A stretch of 64,000 nucleotides of DNA from Lasiodiplodia sp. COLG20 (lineage: Eukaryota > Ascomycota > Dothideomycetes > Botryosphaeriales > Botryosphaeriaceae): contig VNWV01000003.1 in the NCBI GenBank assembly GCA_009801085.1, forward strand, positions 3,534,001 to 3,598,000, read 5' to 3'. A model generated the notes under the pieces. It did no database searches. It was not told where the DNA came from and worked only from the letters and a program-made list of their open reading frames with translations. This document shows, one piece after another, positions 36,564 to 48,655 of the stretch. The first letter of the stretch is position 1; each line of letters starts with the position of its first letter. Both the position numbers and the translations under genes were made by a program.

Positions 36564-39500
36564 ATGTTTTCGCCGGACGCTTCATTTCACGGCGTGCATG
36601 GCCCTGTGTCGCGCAACCCCCGGCGCCGGCAACGTCACGACTCTGACAGCGCGAAGAATCAGCCGGATCGGAAGCGAAGCAAGATCTCGGAGACAACCTT
36701 ACTCGACCCGGAAAGCCCTGCGGTCAACGGCAATGGCTCGTCAACATCGAATGGCCACCCTGTGAGCGGAGACGAGAAGCGGCGGTCAGCATTGCGACAC
36801 GAGATACCAGTGCGCGAAAAGAAGCATTCGGGAGCGCCTGCAAGAAGCGTCAAAGGCGACGGCAGCCTTACTCTGGTACGGTCCAGTGGATACTAGATGG
36901 AGGCGAGGATGCTGACAAGCACCATAGACCAAGTCTCCCAACTACAGCTTTAGACAGCTCCCCAGCTTGCCCGAAGCTTTGCGCTCGAATCCCCGCGGTA
37001 TGCGCTACTGACAACTACTGCTAGGCATGAGCTGACCATTGTTTAGAAAACTACCGCGCGTTCGTGTTGCCTTCGACACGCTTTGCCGTAGCATTCACTC
37101 ATGAGCACGCCTATGTCTGGGACTACACCACTCCTGTTCCTACACCCTCCTCGTCCCGAACCCTCGCTCTACCGTATCCTCTAAAGCGATCCGAGCCTCT
37201 GCCTGTAGGCTCTCTTGTAAACACAGGCCCTTCAGGAGACCTGGGTCTACTCGTAGTTCACCCAACGTCCGGCAGAATCAAATTCTGGGAAAATGTAGAC
37301 AGCGCAGAGGCTCTCGGCCTCTTCCAGCAGCGTCGTCAAGGTATCGAGGGCTCTGTAGGCAGTTTGCTCTCAGGAGAGACCATTGTGGATATTGTCGACG
37401 CGGACCATGCGGGTTTCATATTGGTCTTCAGCACCGGCCGGGTAGCACAGTTGAGGGTCCGCGATTCCCAAGGACGCCCGCAAATAAGCGTGCAGTTTCT
37501 GCGCAGCCAGTCGCAAAACGGCTCCACAAGCTTCTTTGGAAATCTTAGCAGCTTCTTCTCCGGATCTGGGTGGAACAGAGATGTAGCGGGCGTGAAAGTC
37601 CGTTCATCTCAGCTCAAGGGCCAGTTGGAGGTAGTGGTGGCCACTGGCTCTGGCTCTTTCCAAGTCTGGGATTTGAACTGGGCTGGTCAGCATGCTCTCA
37701 AGGAAGAAATCAATGCCCAGGAGGAAATCGTTGCGTCATTCCAAGCTGGAGTGATTCCGGAGATGAGAGGCAACGGCGTGTCCGCCAGAGTACTGGACTT
37801 CACCATTCTAGGCGAACCAAAAACCCAAGGATCCGACGACAGCCTCCTCGCAGGCACGTCAAGTATTGGACTATTAACACTTGTTGCATTTTCTGCGCCA
37901 GCCGGTACCAGCTATGGACTTGTGGAGGTGGACCTCCTTGGAAGCACAGCCAAGGTGGCAAGGATGATAGCTCTTGACACGTTCGCCAGCAACTCGACGC
38001 AGCAAGGACCAGCAACGGGTAAGCTCCTGGTCCCATCTCCGGGTCATACGGCTTTCGCGGTCTTCAGCAATGCCGTCGTTATCACCTCCTTGGTTGAGCC
38101 CAACGAGTCGCCGGATACGCAGCTAATGGTGGATGTTGGGACCGCGCCGAAGCCATTCCAAGATGCAGTCTATTTTCGCAAGGAGAAAAATGTGCGCTTT
38201 GTGGGCTACGCATTGGAGGAGTCGACACGGAAGACGAAGCAATCCAGCTGTGTGCTCTTCACTCAAGGAATTGGAGCCATCCGCGTGGCAGCGCCTTCAC
38301 CAAGCTTGGATGACAAAGATACCGAGCGCTTGCGCCCCACTGCAAAAAGCCGAATTTCTCAGGCGGTGTGGTTCGGCAGCGCGTCGGACAGCATATTCGA
38401 CTTTTCGGCCAAGTCTGAATTGACTTTTGAAAATGACGAGGTGGAGGCGGCAGCTCTTCAAATAAGCAAGGAAGTCCTCGACTCAAGCTCCGAAAACATT
38501 CCAGTCGGATTAGCATCGCAATCCCAGCAGCTTGCTATCAGGGCGGGGGCCTTAGCTAACCTAGCAAGGCATCTGAAAGAGAACTACCCGCCATTGTCGC
38601 GTGTCGCAAAATGGCAGTTGCTTTGGGATGCTGAAAAGTTGGCATCTGCCCAAGGAGTCTGGGACCACTATGAGGATCGTCTGAAGATAAAGACCCCCAC
38701 CAAGCCTTTGCTGGATGAAATTATAGACATGCTCCACGAAAAGCACAAGTCCGAACTAAGGCCGGAGCTGGGAGAGCTGGATCCTGTTAGGCAGTGGTTC
38801 GTCAAGGACGTGTCGAAGATGCATGTCATGATTCCTTGGGCTCAGCTCTCAGTAAGGGAGGTTTACAAGGAAGGAATCAAGGACTACAGAACGTTGATTC
38901 TGCTAGTCAGCGAGGCTGATGACATTTGCCTGGATGCGCTGGAGAAGGCATTTATCTTCCGACGGGATCACCTGTTCGATTACGGCCTGGAAGCAGAAGA
39001 GCTCGACTACAACATCCTTACGACGGGCTACGAAGGATTGCCGCTGCCTTGGACGTCCAATCCCAACATTGTCAATTCGATCCGGTCGCTCGTGGACTTG
39101 GCAAGGGAGATGGTTTTCCAAATCTCCGAGGAAGAGGGCGAACTACCCTTCTCTAAGAAGGTTGCAGGTGACAACCCGCGTCTTGTCAAGCTATGCTGTC
39201 AGGTGCACATGGAGCGCTATCGCTGGTGCCTCGCACAACCTGACGACAAGACCCGTGCCACTGGCCAAGCTCTCAAGAAAGAGTTCGAGAGTAACATCCG
39301 TTATGAGCAAGTCACCTCTCTTGCCAAGATTGGAATGGCAGAGAGTGGCATGGTTATTGCTGAGCGTCTCAAGGACATGAAGACCCTGGTGAGTCTCGTA
39401 TGGGACGAACTCAACTACCTTGGGGATGAGCGTGAGAACACCGAGAACGAGGATGAAGAGCGTCATCTGGAACACTCTTTGAAGAAGCTCGAGGCTCGTA

Positions 39501-40873
39501 TCCGCCACTATTTCGACAGATTCGGTCAAGCCTGGGCGGATGCCCTTTTCTCCAGCCACATCCACATGCACAAATCAGCCATGATGATCGATAAGAGGGA
39601 CGTTGACCAAAAACTTCTCACAAAATTCTTACGGTCGCACCCTGCTTTTGCCAAGCTGAGCTGGATCAACGACGTTCTTGGCGAGGACGACTTCGCTGCT
39701 GCCAGCGAAGCTCTCATGCATGTTGGCACTAAGCAGGAGAGTCGGGATTGGAGCAAAAAGGTCGAAATCTCCCTTGCAAAGCTTTCCCTTCTAGCAGCCA
39801 CGTCTGATGACAAGGGAGATGCCATTGAGAACGCTGATGCACGGCTCAGTCATTGCAACAGCGAGCTGCGGCTTCTTGAGCTGCAGGAGAAGGTCTATAA
39901 ACACATCAAGCCGACGATCGACGGCGCACTCGACGATGATTCAGCCATTGATCTCGTCATGATGGACTACGGAACTCTTTTTGTCAAGGACAGGCCCGCT
40001 CTTCAACAGCTGCTGAAGCGCGGTTTCGAGGAAATCATTGCTCACCACGCGCTAGACGCCGGCTTGCTCATCGATGTCCTCACGCTCATGGATCACGCAC
40101 AGCATGAGCCAGGCCCTCAAGATATCAGCGGACGCCAAAATTTCATGGCTTTCCAGGCCCTGGCTGCCTCACAGGATGTTATGGATCCAGTCACTTGGGA
40201 AGGAAGCTTGAAGCTGGCTTGGAAGAGGACATTCCTCTGCGACGATTGGGAGGCAATCAACAACACGGTGCAGCAGGCGGATGAGCAAGTGCAGCTGGCG
40301 CTAGAGAATACGTTGGTCTTTTGGACTCTCAAGCAGGGTTACCAGACTGGTATGCGTTCCTCCACACTTTTGATTAATACGAATATCTCGCTAACAGCTG
40401 GACCAGGTCTCTGGGACGCTAATCCCAACCTGCACCTACTCTCTCCCTCGACGGTGCTCGACGCTGGGTGCCGGGGCGAGGAGCTTCAATCGCGCTTCCC
40501 GTCGGAAGACTTGCGCGATCCAATCATCAAGGACAACATCAAAGATGACGACGATCTGCAGGGCTTCTTGTCCGCATGTCGCCTGGACTTCTGGTATGCA
40601 GAGATCAAGGAGCTTGCCAAGAGGCGGGCCTTCGACGATGCGGAGTTGGATGCGCAGGGGGCAGGGCTCAACTTGCAGGTCGTGCAGGAGGATATGGACG
40701 TGACCCCGCGTGCTAAGGCGCGGGTCAATGGGGTGATGGGCACAGTAGAGGAGGAGCCAGAGGAGGAAGAGGCAGCGACCGTGGAAGACTCGGACGCGGT
40801 GCTGCAGTCGGCAGGCGGGTTCGAGGGCGACGACGAGCAGAGCGAGGTGGAGGGTGAAGCGATGGAGGAGTGA
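36564..40873 (+). CDS. nup133: nucleoporin Nup133
   Basis: Structural subunit of the Y-complex (Nup84/Nup107-160 complex) coating the nuclear pore membrane. Exons 36564-36875, 36928-36997, 37047-40349 and 40407-40873 give 1383 residues. A basic, disordered N-terminus (NPRRRQRHDSDS) is followed by the seven-blade propeller start (ENYRAFVLPSTRFAVAFTHE, AYVWDY) and a possible membrane-sensing ALPS-like loop rich in Ser/Gly/Phe (STSFFGNLSSFFSGSG). The C-terminal two thirds is the helical stack typical of the Nup133/Nup155 superfamily (HMERYRWCL, AWADALFSSHIHMHKSAMMI). The acidic tail (VEEEPEEEEAATVEDSD) is fungal. Introns 1 and 2 flank a 70-nt exon; intron 3 is a 57-nt stop-free multiple of three. 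Confidence 0.92.
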
Positions 40874-42048
40874 GCGGGATGCACATACGGCTTGTTTTCA
40901 TAGGGCACGGAAGCGGGCAATGATGAGCGCAAAATACAAGACAGGGTAGCGGGCGCTCCACTGCGGCCATGGCCTCCTCGGCTCACCGATGGGGAAGTTT
41001 GAGGATGATGGGCAGGACAAATGGAGCAGCCCGGTGGTACCAGCTTCGACCGTGCATTATTTCGGGGGCTTGCAGCGGCATCGGCTAACGGCTGGGCTCA
41101 TTTTTTCCGGCGGCTCAAAAATGCAATTGGCGTGGACGGCGCGGGAGCTGGGCTGGCGGCAGCGTGTTATTTATATGCCAATGTACCTGTCTTTGCAACG
41201 CAATGGCTGTGGGCGCCCCAGCTCGTTGGAGGTTGTTGGCGTGCCAGGGGGGGGGGGCCGTTGGCGCCTGGCTGGTGTCTGAGCCTCGGCGGCGGGTGCG
41301 AGTTCGCGGCGCGTTCCAGAAGAAGACGGTCAGCCGCGGGCGGAGCGAGTCGCTGAGCCAGCCCAAGGAACAGCGCCAAAGTAAACGGCGCGACTGACGG
41401 CTTCTGGCCGGGATGGCAGCCGTTGCGCGTCGTTTGATTCGTCCTTGACCGGGGCGTCAGGCCGCCTCAGCCCGGGGGGCGTTCCTCTGCGCTGCTGCCA
41501 GCGCAGTGGGGAGAGGACGCCTGCGGGCTGAGTTGTATGTTCCTGCAGCCGTTGGCGGGCGGCAGCAGCCCGCGACTCTGCGACTGCAACGATCCCCTTT
41601 TCGTGGGCGGCGCAGCGGGGAGTGCAGGCGGCGCGGCGACAGGCCTGTTGTGGCGCGAAGCGGCCGGCTCACTGACAGCGCTCGCCCTCGCCTAGCGAGG
41701 TTGAGAGCCCTAGGCCGCTTCCGTACCCTACGCAGCACCAGCCTCTGGACTAGCAGCCACCCCAAGCACTCCCCGTTCACCGCAGCGGTCCTCCACCATC
41801 ACCTCACGCCCACGGCTCGACGCCTCCTCCCGTCGTCCGCCAGACCTGCGCTGCCCTCCTCCGCCCTCTGTCCCGCCCGGCAACAGCGGCCTGCAGCAGC
41901 AGCGACGACTCGCATCGCCCATTCTTGCGACCGCCCGTCCGTCTTCAGGAGTCCTCGCCCGATCCGTCCTCGCACCCACGCCCGACTCCCTCCTCGCACC
42001 CGACCCAAATTCCACCCAGCCTGATCCCCACGACAGCCTCTCGCAACC
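40874..42048. other. intergenic, promoter and 5' UTR of casein kinase I
   Basis: GC-rich, with a G10-11 homopolymer near 41248 and a strongly pyrimidine/CCA-rich stretch from about 41750 to the ATG typical of a long fungal 5' UTR. Overlapping open frames without domains. Confidence 0.5.
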
Positions 42049-43870
42049 ATGGCTTCCTCGTCCTCGAATGTCGTGGGCGTGCACTACCGAGTCGGCAAGA
42101 AGATAGGAGAGGTACGCCGTCGCTCGCCCGCGACACCGCGACCACGCAGCCGAACTGACCGCTCTAGGGTTCCTTCGGCGTCATCTTCGAGGGCACCAAC
42201 CTGCTCAACAACCAGCAGGTCGCCATTAAGTTTGTGAGTCTCCCTCGGCGCCCGCCTCTAGGGGGTGGGGCGCCTAGGCCGTCCTTCCCGACGCCGCTGA
42301 CATGGACGCGTTGTGCTGCAGGAACCCCGCAAGTCGGACGCGCCCCAGCTGAGGGACGAATACCGCACGTACAAGATTCTCGTGGGCTGCCGTAAGTGGA
42401 CTTTTTTCTCTCGCACGCCTGCTCATCCGCGTCGTCAAGGGCGGAAACGATCACTCGCGACGCAGGCTCGTCACTCAGCGCAACAGCAGCGCCCAGACCG
42501 AGCCCGCCGGCGATACGATCAGTAAGCCCAAGACGTTACCGCGCGATCACCGCAAGACGCCTGCCTCGGCTCGTCGCTAGACGCCTCTGTGCTAACTTCA
42601 CCGTAGCCGGCATTCCTAATGTCTACTACTTCGGTCAAGAGGGTCTGCACAACATCCTGGTCATCGACCTGCTCGGTCCCAGCTTGGAGGACCTTTTCGA
42701 CCACTGCAACCGCCGCTTCTCCATCAAGACCGTCGTCATGGTCGCCAAGCAGATGGTGCGTATCTCAGACATTGTGCTCTGAGACGTGAGGCTGACATCC
42801 AATCGTAGCTGTCCCGCGTCCAGACCATCCACGAGAAGAACCTCATCTACCGTGACATCAAGCCCGACAACTTCCTGATCGGCCGCCCTGGCACCAAGGC
42901 TGCCAACGTCATCCACGTCGTCGACTTTGGTATGGCGAAGCAGTACCGTGATCCCAAGACGAAGCAGCACATTCCCTACAGAGAACGCAAGTCGCTGTCT
43001 GGTACGGCCCGTTACATGAGTATCAACACCCACCTTGGTCGCGAACAGTCGCGGAGAGATGACCTGGAGGCGCTGGGCCACGTGTTTATGTATTTCCTTC
43101 GCGGCGGCCTCCCATGGCAGGGCCTGAAGGCTGCTACCAACAAGCAGAAGTATGAGAAGATCGGAGAGAAGAAGCAGACCACCGCTATCAAGGACCTGTG
43201 CGATGGCTTCCCTGGTTAGTATTTCCGCTCTCGAATCGGCGTACGTAAGCTGACCCAAGACGCAGAGGAGTTCAACAAGTACCTGAGCTATGTCCGCAAC
43301 CTTGGCTTCGAGGACACCCCTGACTACGACTACCTGCGTGAACTCTTCACCCAGGCCCTTAAGAGCACCGGCGAGGTTGAGGATGGCGAGTATGACTGGA
43401 TGAAGATCAACAATGGCAAGGGCTGGGAGTCCATGAAGAGCCACGCGTCTGCCGCGCATCTGCACCACAACAACGCGATACCCAACTCGTCCGCTCGCGA
43501 AATCCACGGCGGCCAGCCCCGCGGTTCCAAGACGCCCATGCCCCCCGGACGACTTGATGCTGAACTCCCAAAGCCCGGCGCGGCTCGCCCCCCGGGTGGA
43601 GCCGCAAGGCACCCCTCCAGGACCGACGTAGCAAAATATCAGTCCGACCACGTCAAGAGAAAGAGTCAAGGAGATATCCAGGCACCCGAAGGCTCAACCG
43701 CAGCGCAGTTTCAAAACAGCCAGCAGAACCTGCCGCAAAGAATGAGCACTACGCAAAGTCCCATGCAGGGAAACGCGCAGGCGACGCCGGCCGGTAACAG
43801 GCCGCAGCCGGCTGAGCAGAAGCCCTCTGTCTGGAAGAAGATTGTCAACACGCTGTGCTGCGGTGAGTGA
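42049..43870 (+). CDS. casein kinase I, membrane-anchored Yck type
   Basis: Ser/Thr kinase acting in morphogenesis, endocytosis and nutrient signalling. Six exons: 42049-42111, 42168-42233, 42322-42391, 42607-42755, 42809-43214 and 43266-43870, giving 452 residues. Motifs: [16 protein letters not shown] (glycine loop across intron 1), VAIKF with Lys42, [40 protein letters not shown], and the CK1 signature [21 protein letters not shown]. The Gln/Pro-rich tail ends VNTLCCGE; the Cys pair near the C-terminus is where Yck kinases are palmitoylated. The end of the ORF overlaps a perfect GTGAGT donor (G at 43863), so an alternative 3' splice form is possible. Intron 3 (215 nt) is long for the window and contains no obvious gene. 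Confidence 0.94.
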
Positions 43871-46800
43871 GGAGGGGTTTGATGACTCTCGCCGTTTTGA
43901 GACTCGGCATTGAAGTTCTGTGACGTTGCGGGCAACCGCGATCTCTTCTCAGCATGAACATATGGAAACGGACTCGAAGTGGCTGTCGAGTCGCCCGCCT
44001 CCAATATCCTCTCGTCTTCCCGGTGGCTGTTCCCTCTCCTAATCCTTCCGCATCTTCCACCGGGCTCTCTGTCTTATGGTCTTTTACTCTCGCGCGAACA
44101 TGCATATTGGGGGCGCGGTGCGCAACCTGTGGGGCTGGCTTGGCGCACTGCGGGCCTTCTCGTCATACATACTGCTTTTAGTCCACCCCCAAACCTGGAT
44201 GTGTCCACGATTCTTTCTGGAGCTTTTTTGTTTTCTTTTTCTACCGCACTCTCACGGCCGGCTTGGTAGTATAATCGTCTTTCTGTTGTTACGTGGGTGT
44301 AGGGGCGTAGCTTCTGGAGACCCGCTTGATGGATTTTCCTCCTTCACCGTCTCAACGCTCGTCGAACCACTAATGGGAAATTTCTTGCAACGACTCGCAG
44401 CACGGATCTTTGCGGGGGTGTTCTTATAGGAAGAAGGATCACTCAAGAAGCAACTCTACCACCACCTCACTACCGAACCAACCACCAAAAAAAGCGCCTT
44501 TTTGTACTGTTAGACTTTTTCACGCTCATGCACTCAGCACACACACACCGCGTTCGTTGTTGGCTGCAAGCACCGGCGTTCTGTCGATCGAAATTTTAAT
44601 TGGGGGCTCTCTTCTTTCTTGTGGTTTCCTCAGTCTCTCTCTCTCTCCAAAGCTCCGTTGCGCAAGAGCAGCGACCTCTAATTTTCTCGCCCTTTCCTCT
44701 TCTTTGCCTCTACTACCTCATAATCTGAGCGTTGACTGCGTCTGCTGCTTTGTGCGCGGGGTTTTCGGGTTCGGAGAGCGGGAAGGCGTTTATTTGATAG
44801 TCGTCTTGTTTTATTCTGCGTTTCAGCGTTGTTTTACTGCTTCATCAGTAGGACGTTGATGAGAAGAAGGGAGAAGTGTGGCGGATTTTGTCAGTTGGCA
44901 TGATGGGCGAAGGCGTTCAGACAAGACCAAGTTCTAGTATGACTTTTTGTTTTCATCGGTTTTTTAGCAGCCCGTGTTTGGTCTCACTATTACTGCGTGG
45001 CCTCTTCTTATTTATGGCATAGGCAACAAAAATCACTCTTCTTATACTCTCACTCAAAGATCCGGTGTGTGAGCAAGCCCGAGAAGCGACGGCCTGACTC
45101 GTTTGCTTCCCTCGTTATCTCTTTACCCCAGGAAGACAGAAGAGCCTCAGACGGGTCGAGCCTTGTAGGAGCCTTAGTTCGTGACTATTTCCAGCCATTG
45201 ATCTCATGCTTCGTCATCCAAGCTTTACCGCTTCACTTGCACTTTTGCAACCGCCTTAGATTCCTCTCTATCTCCGCATGGACCAACTCTCATCTTCCCT
45301 TTTCCTCACCGATCATTTAGTAGCCGGTGACCCGCTAGGACACACGGTTATCCCCCAACCGACAAAGTCTGGGAGCATTGATCGTCTGGAGGTAGGTAGA
45401 GATCCCTTGCATTCACCGCCCTTGGCTTTCTCTCTCACCGGCTCGCACTCTGTCTCTCTTTTTCTAGTTTCTCTCGAGCCCCCCTTTTCCTGTCGCCTTG
45501 GCAAGGCTGTTCAATGGCATCACGCGTTCATCATGTTCTTTTCTTGAGTCGTGTTCTATGAAATACGCAGAGCTATTGAACAGTCTCTCGCTGAGGAGGT
45601 GGACGTAATGTGAAACCGATCGTCTCCTTCCCGGCATAGGGACGTATGATCAGCGCTTGCGACGGGTTTGATGTGGCTTTTTTTCCTTTTTCCTGGATGG
45701 AGATTCCCGTTGGGTTTCAGAGTTTTCCGGGCGTAAGAGCGGGAACTTAGAACGACTTGAAACCGGGATTCGGGGAGAAGTGAGTTAGAGAGAAGGGAGA
45801 GAGAGCGGGGACAGGGTAAGGGGTGGTAAAAAGTGGCGAGATCAACGGTTCGGATGGTGGACCATATCCGATGGGTTGTTTGGGATGCAGATTTGGAGGA
45901 GCCGCGCTTGTCGCAATAATGGCTGGCTTTTGCGCGGGGGTGCAAATTACGTAGTAGGTGGTCTGCGTTGACGTCAAGAATCCTCTTTCTTTTTACGGGC
46001 GATGTTTTGCACCTTTCTTTGCCACCCGTCAGAACAGAGACGTGATTTGTGGTAGGGCTTCTCTTCTGCGGCTCGGGATTGCATCGCGGAACCAGCCCTG
46101 GCTCAGGGTACGTGGTGAGACTGGGTTGGTTCGCCACAAGATCAACACGGGGGCCAAGTATGTGGGCTTATCGTTGGACCGATGCTTTTTCTTCTCCGCT
46201 TGCTGCAACGGCTGCAGTTTCGTGGATGTGCTGGCCGCTGTGTACCAGGGTTGAGGCAGACTTTGCGGCACGGGATCTGCAGAGACAGCGGGCGGGACGG
46301 GGCAAAAAGTTTGAAGTTGTTTGAAAGAACGGTGATGTGTTGGAATTGGTTGATTGGAGTGAGAAGAGCAAGGATAAGTCGACGGGTCGCCATTGGAGGA
46401 CTGGTAGCGATGGCTCGCTTAAATCCCCAGTATTGCTCGCATTGGGGTGTATCATTGGACATGTGTAGTCCTGAGTGAAGCAGGCAAGGATGTTAAAACA
46501 GGTGGGTATGCACTATCTGCTGCGCGACGCCCCTACTTTTGTCTCCGAAGCCTATAACTCCCGCCGACAGCAGATCCTAGAAACCCAGGACAGTCGAGGC
46601 TAGAAGATCACGAGAGAGACCTATACAGCAATTGATACTCATAGGCAGGCTGCCTGTTGCTGCAGATCCTGAATTGGAACCCTGGCGACTGTTCTCCAAC
46701 ACACGCGGCTCTTTCACGCGTCCTAGAATTACCATTCCTACCCAACCAGGTGCCTATCCACCGTGACTAGACGCAAGGATACACGGCGCCCAATCATGAC

Positions 46801-47567
46801 GTGGAAAGCTACGCTCGAGCCCCCCTTTCCTTCGATACGAAAGGGAATCAACGCAATCCGACTCCGCTCGCCCCGTCATCCGTGCCCCAAAGCTTCGGCT
46901 GTACGGCATTTTTCCCTCTGCATCGACACCAGCACTGACCTACAGCGCATTGATCACTGGTGATGGAATGAGCTGGCGCGTCATCAGTCGGCGGTGCGCC
47001 GTGCTGTCGCGCATATCTTTCTTTGTTGTTTTGCCTTTGCAGCTTTAATGCTGCAGGGCTTGCGTCTAACGGAGTTTGGAAGGAGAGAAACCGCGTAGAC
47101 TGCGGGTCACGATGCCGGAGAACAACCTCCTTTGAGCCCTTCGCCAGACTGCGAGGCTTACTGATCGTCCGATCGCTACTTACCGTCAGACGTCGGTACT
47201 CAAGGCGTTGAGGGAATACCCCTGCCGGCGCCCTGTGGCTTGCACTTCCACCCTTCGACTCTGACCGGCTTCGGCTATGCTTCGGGAGCGTCCTCGTGAC
47301 GCTGGGTTGTGGGAAAAAAGGGCCGGTCTCCACTACTATTGAGGCTTGCGGATAGTTCCATAGGATCCCAGCGTGCTGCTAAGATAATTGTTGGAGTTAT
47401 ACTTTGGAACTTGCAATGCGTGGTGGTTGTTCGAAAATGTGGCGTAGGTTCCAGCGTGGCCTTGGTGCATTTAACTTCTCAATGTTGTTCGTAACACTCG
47501 ACTATCATTTCCGATTCAAGCGACAGAAAGCAATGTACTACATATACACAATGGTTTCAACAATTCG
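43871..47567. other. 3.7 kb region without recognised gene
   Basis: T/C-rich sequence downstream of casein kinase I. The open frames (for example 44410-44859 +, 45556-46137 -) are short and family-less. It could be long 3' UTR, non-coding transcript or decayed DNA; the sequence alone does not decide. Confidence 0.4.
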
Positions 47568-47661
47568 GCATCCAAGCAAAGAAGGCCAACCTTCTTAATC
47601 TCCTCCGCTTGGTGTAGTTGGTTTATCACGTTTGACTGTAATATCTGTTGCCATCAAAAGG
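47568..47661 (+). repeat. left arm of 94-bp inverted repeat overlapping tRNA-Tyr
   Basis: Starts GCATCCAAGCAAAG and runs through the 5' half of the tRNA-Tyr gene and its intron to TCAAAAGG. Its inverted partner is at 47833-47926, with only three mismatches over 94 positions, all A here versus G in the partner on the same reading strand. Confidence 0.93.
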
Positions 47662-47688
47662 TCCCTAGTTCGATTCTGGGAGCGGAGA
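47603..47688 (+). tRNA. tRNA-Tyr(GUA), with intron
   Basis: Acceptor stem CTCCGCT pairs with AGCGGAG, with C1-G72 as usual for eukaryotic tyrosine tRNA. D stem GTG/CAC, anticodon stem TTTGA/TCAAA, loop CT-GTA-A, so the anticodon is GTA. An 11-nt intron follows position 37 (47642-47652); nuclear tRNA-Tyr genes characteristically carry introns. T arm CCTAGTTCGATTCTGGG, discriminator A. A Pol III terminator T6 is at 47696-47701. Confidence 0.9.
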
Positions 47689-47832
47689 GATCATCTTTTT
47701 TGCACTTCGCTGGTATCTGTTCTCTCTGGAGACAATACTTTGACGTTTCTTTTTGCCCTTTTGTGATACTTGGACCAAACTTTGACAAGAACTAAATTGG
47801 CAGTGAACAGGCGGCGCTGACGCAGTGCAAAC

Positions 47833-47926
47833 CCTTTTGACGGCAACAGATATCACAGCCAAACGTGATAAACCAACTACACCAAGCGGAGGAGATTAAG
47901 AAGGTTGGCCTTCTTTGCTTGGATGC
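47833..47926 (-). pseudogene. inverted partial copy of tRNA-Tyr (5' half)
   Basis: Reverse complement of 47568-47661 with three transitions. It includes the acceptor 5' strand, D arm, anticodon arm and intron region, then stops; there is no T arm or 3' acceptor strand, so it cannot fold as a tRNA. The anticodon triplet reads GTG rather than GTA. The duplication also carries 35 bp of 5' flank. Confidence 0.88.
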
Positions 47927-48430
47927 AGCCGTGCCGGCTACGCCGGCCCGTGTAAGCAAGGCGGCATGCCGCCTTGCTCTTTCGCGGGTAGTGGAATGGT
48001 TCGAAGGGAGACGTTACTCTAAGTTCATTTGTATCCGTCTACTTATGTGGATATGCATCTTAGCATAGGTGCTAATGGGCCGCAACCTACGAAATCTAAA
48101 TGAAGAAAATACGTGTTGAATTGCATGTCAATATAAGTACATTTCGTTTAGAACTGGGCTTATCTCTTCATCTTTTGATAGCCTTTTTGTAGAACTGCAG
48201 AGCACTGTATATCCGTCTCGGGGGGTTTTTTTCCTCAGTCTATTCGTTGGCTCTTCACTGCCTACAAGTGAAATAGGATATAATCTGTGCCAAAACTCCC
48301 AACTTCGGTGAAGTGTCCTTCAGTGTTTCCAACTACTTTGCAAGTATTGCTGACGGGCTCAAGGGGGAACAGCCTGTGTATATATATTTCCAAACCACTT
48401 TTCCTGGGATAATTTACTGCATACCGGCTT
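47927..48430. other. intergenic, no gene recognised
   Basis: AT-rich. Includes a short GCCGTGCCGGCTACGCCGGC stretch next to the inverted arm (about 47928-47947), which is self-complementary in part, and no coding feature. Confidence 0.4.
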
Positions 48431-48655
48431 TACAGGTGGACATCAGAGCCGCATGCTAGCATTAAGAGTTGTAGTTCCTGAAAACGAGGGGTGAGTGCCT
48501 TGCACTGCTCCGAAAGAAATTATCCTTCAACGTAATCTTCTTTCCGAAGAACAACTTTTAACTTATGTAGGCAGCAGGAGCCATCGTCTGGACGTTACTG
48601 TAAGAATTTAAATTCTGCATTTGCGTCCGGACAATCGCTTCAACTACCTACGATA
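48431..48655. mobile_element. MITE-like element, copy E
   Basis: Starts TACAGGTGG, has a decayed left repeat (GCCGCATGCTAGCATTAAG), and internal arms CCATCGTCTGGACG near 48590 and GCGTCCGGACAATCG near 48624 round an AT-rich spacer. The right terminus is not clear. More diverged than copies B and F. Confidence 0.62.

Noticed and set aside
42635..43669. 344-codon open frame antisense to casein kinase I
   Set aside because: Shadow of the kinase exons and crosses its introns without splice logic.
47833..47926. A second functional tRNA (anticodon GTG, histidine)
   Set aside because: Only the 5' half is present; T arm and 3' acceptor strand are missing, so it cannot fold as a tRNA.
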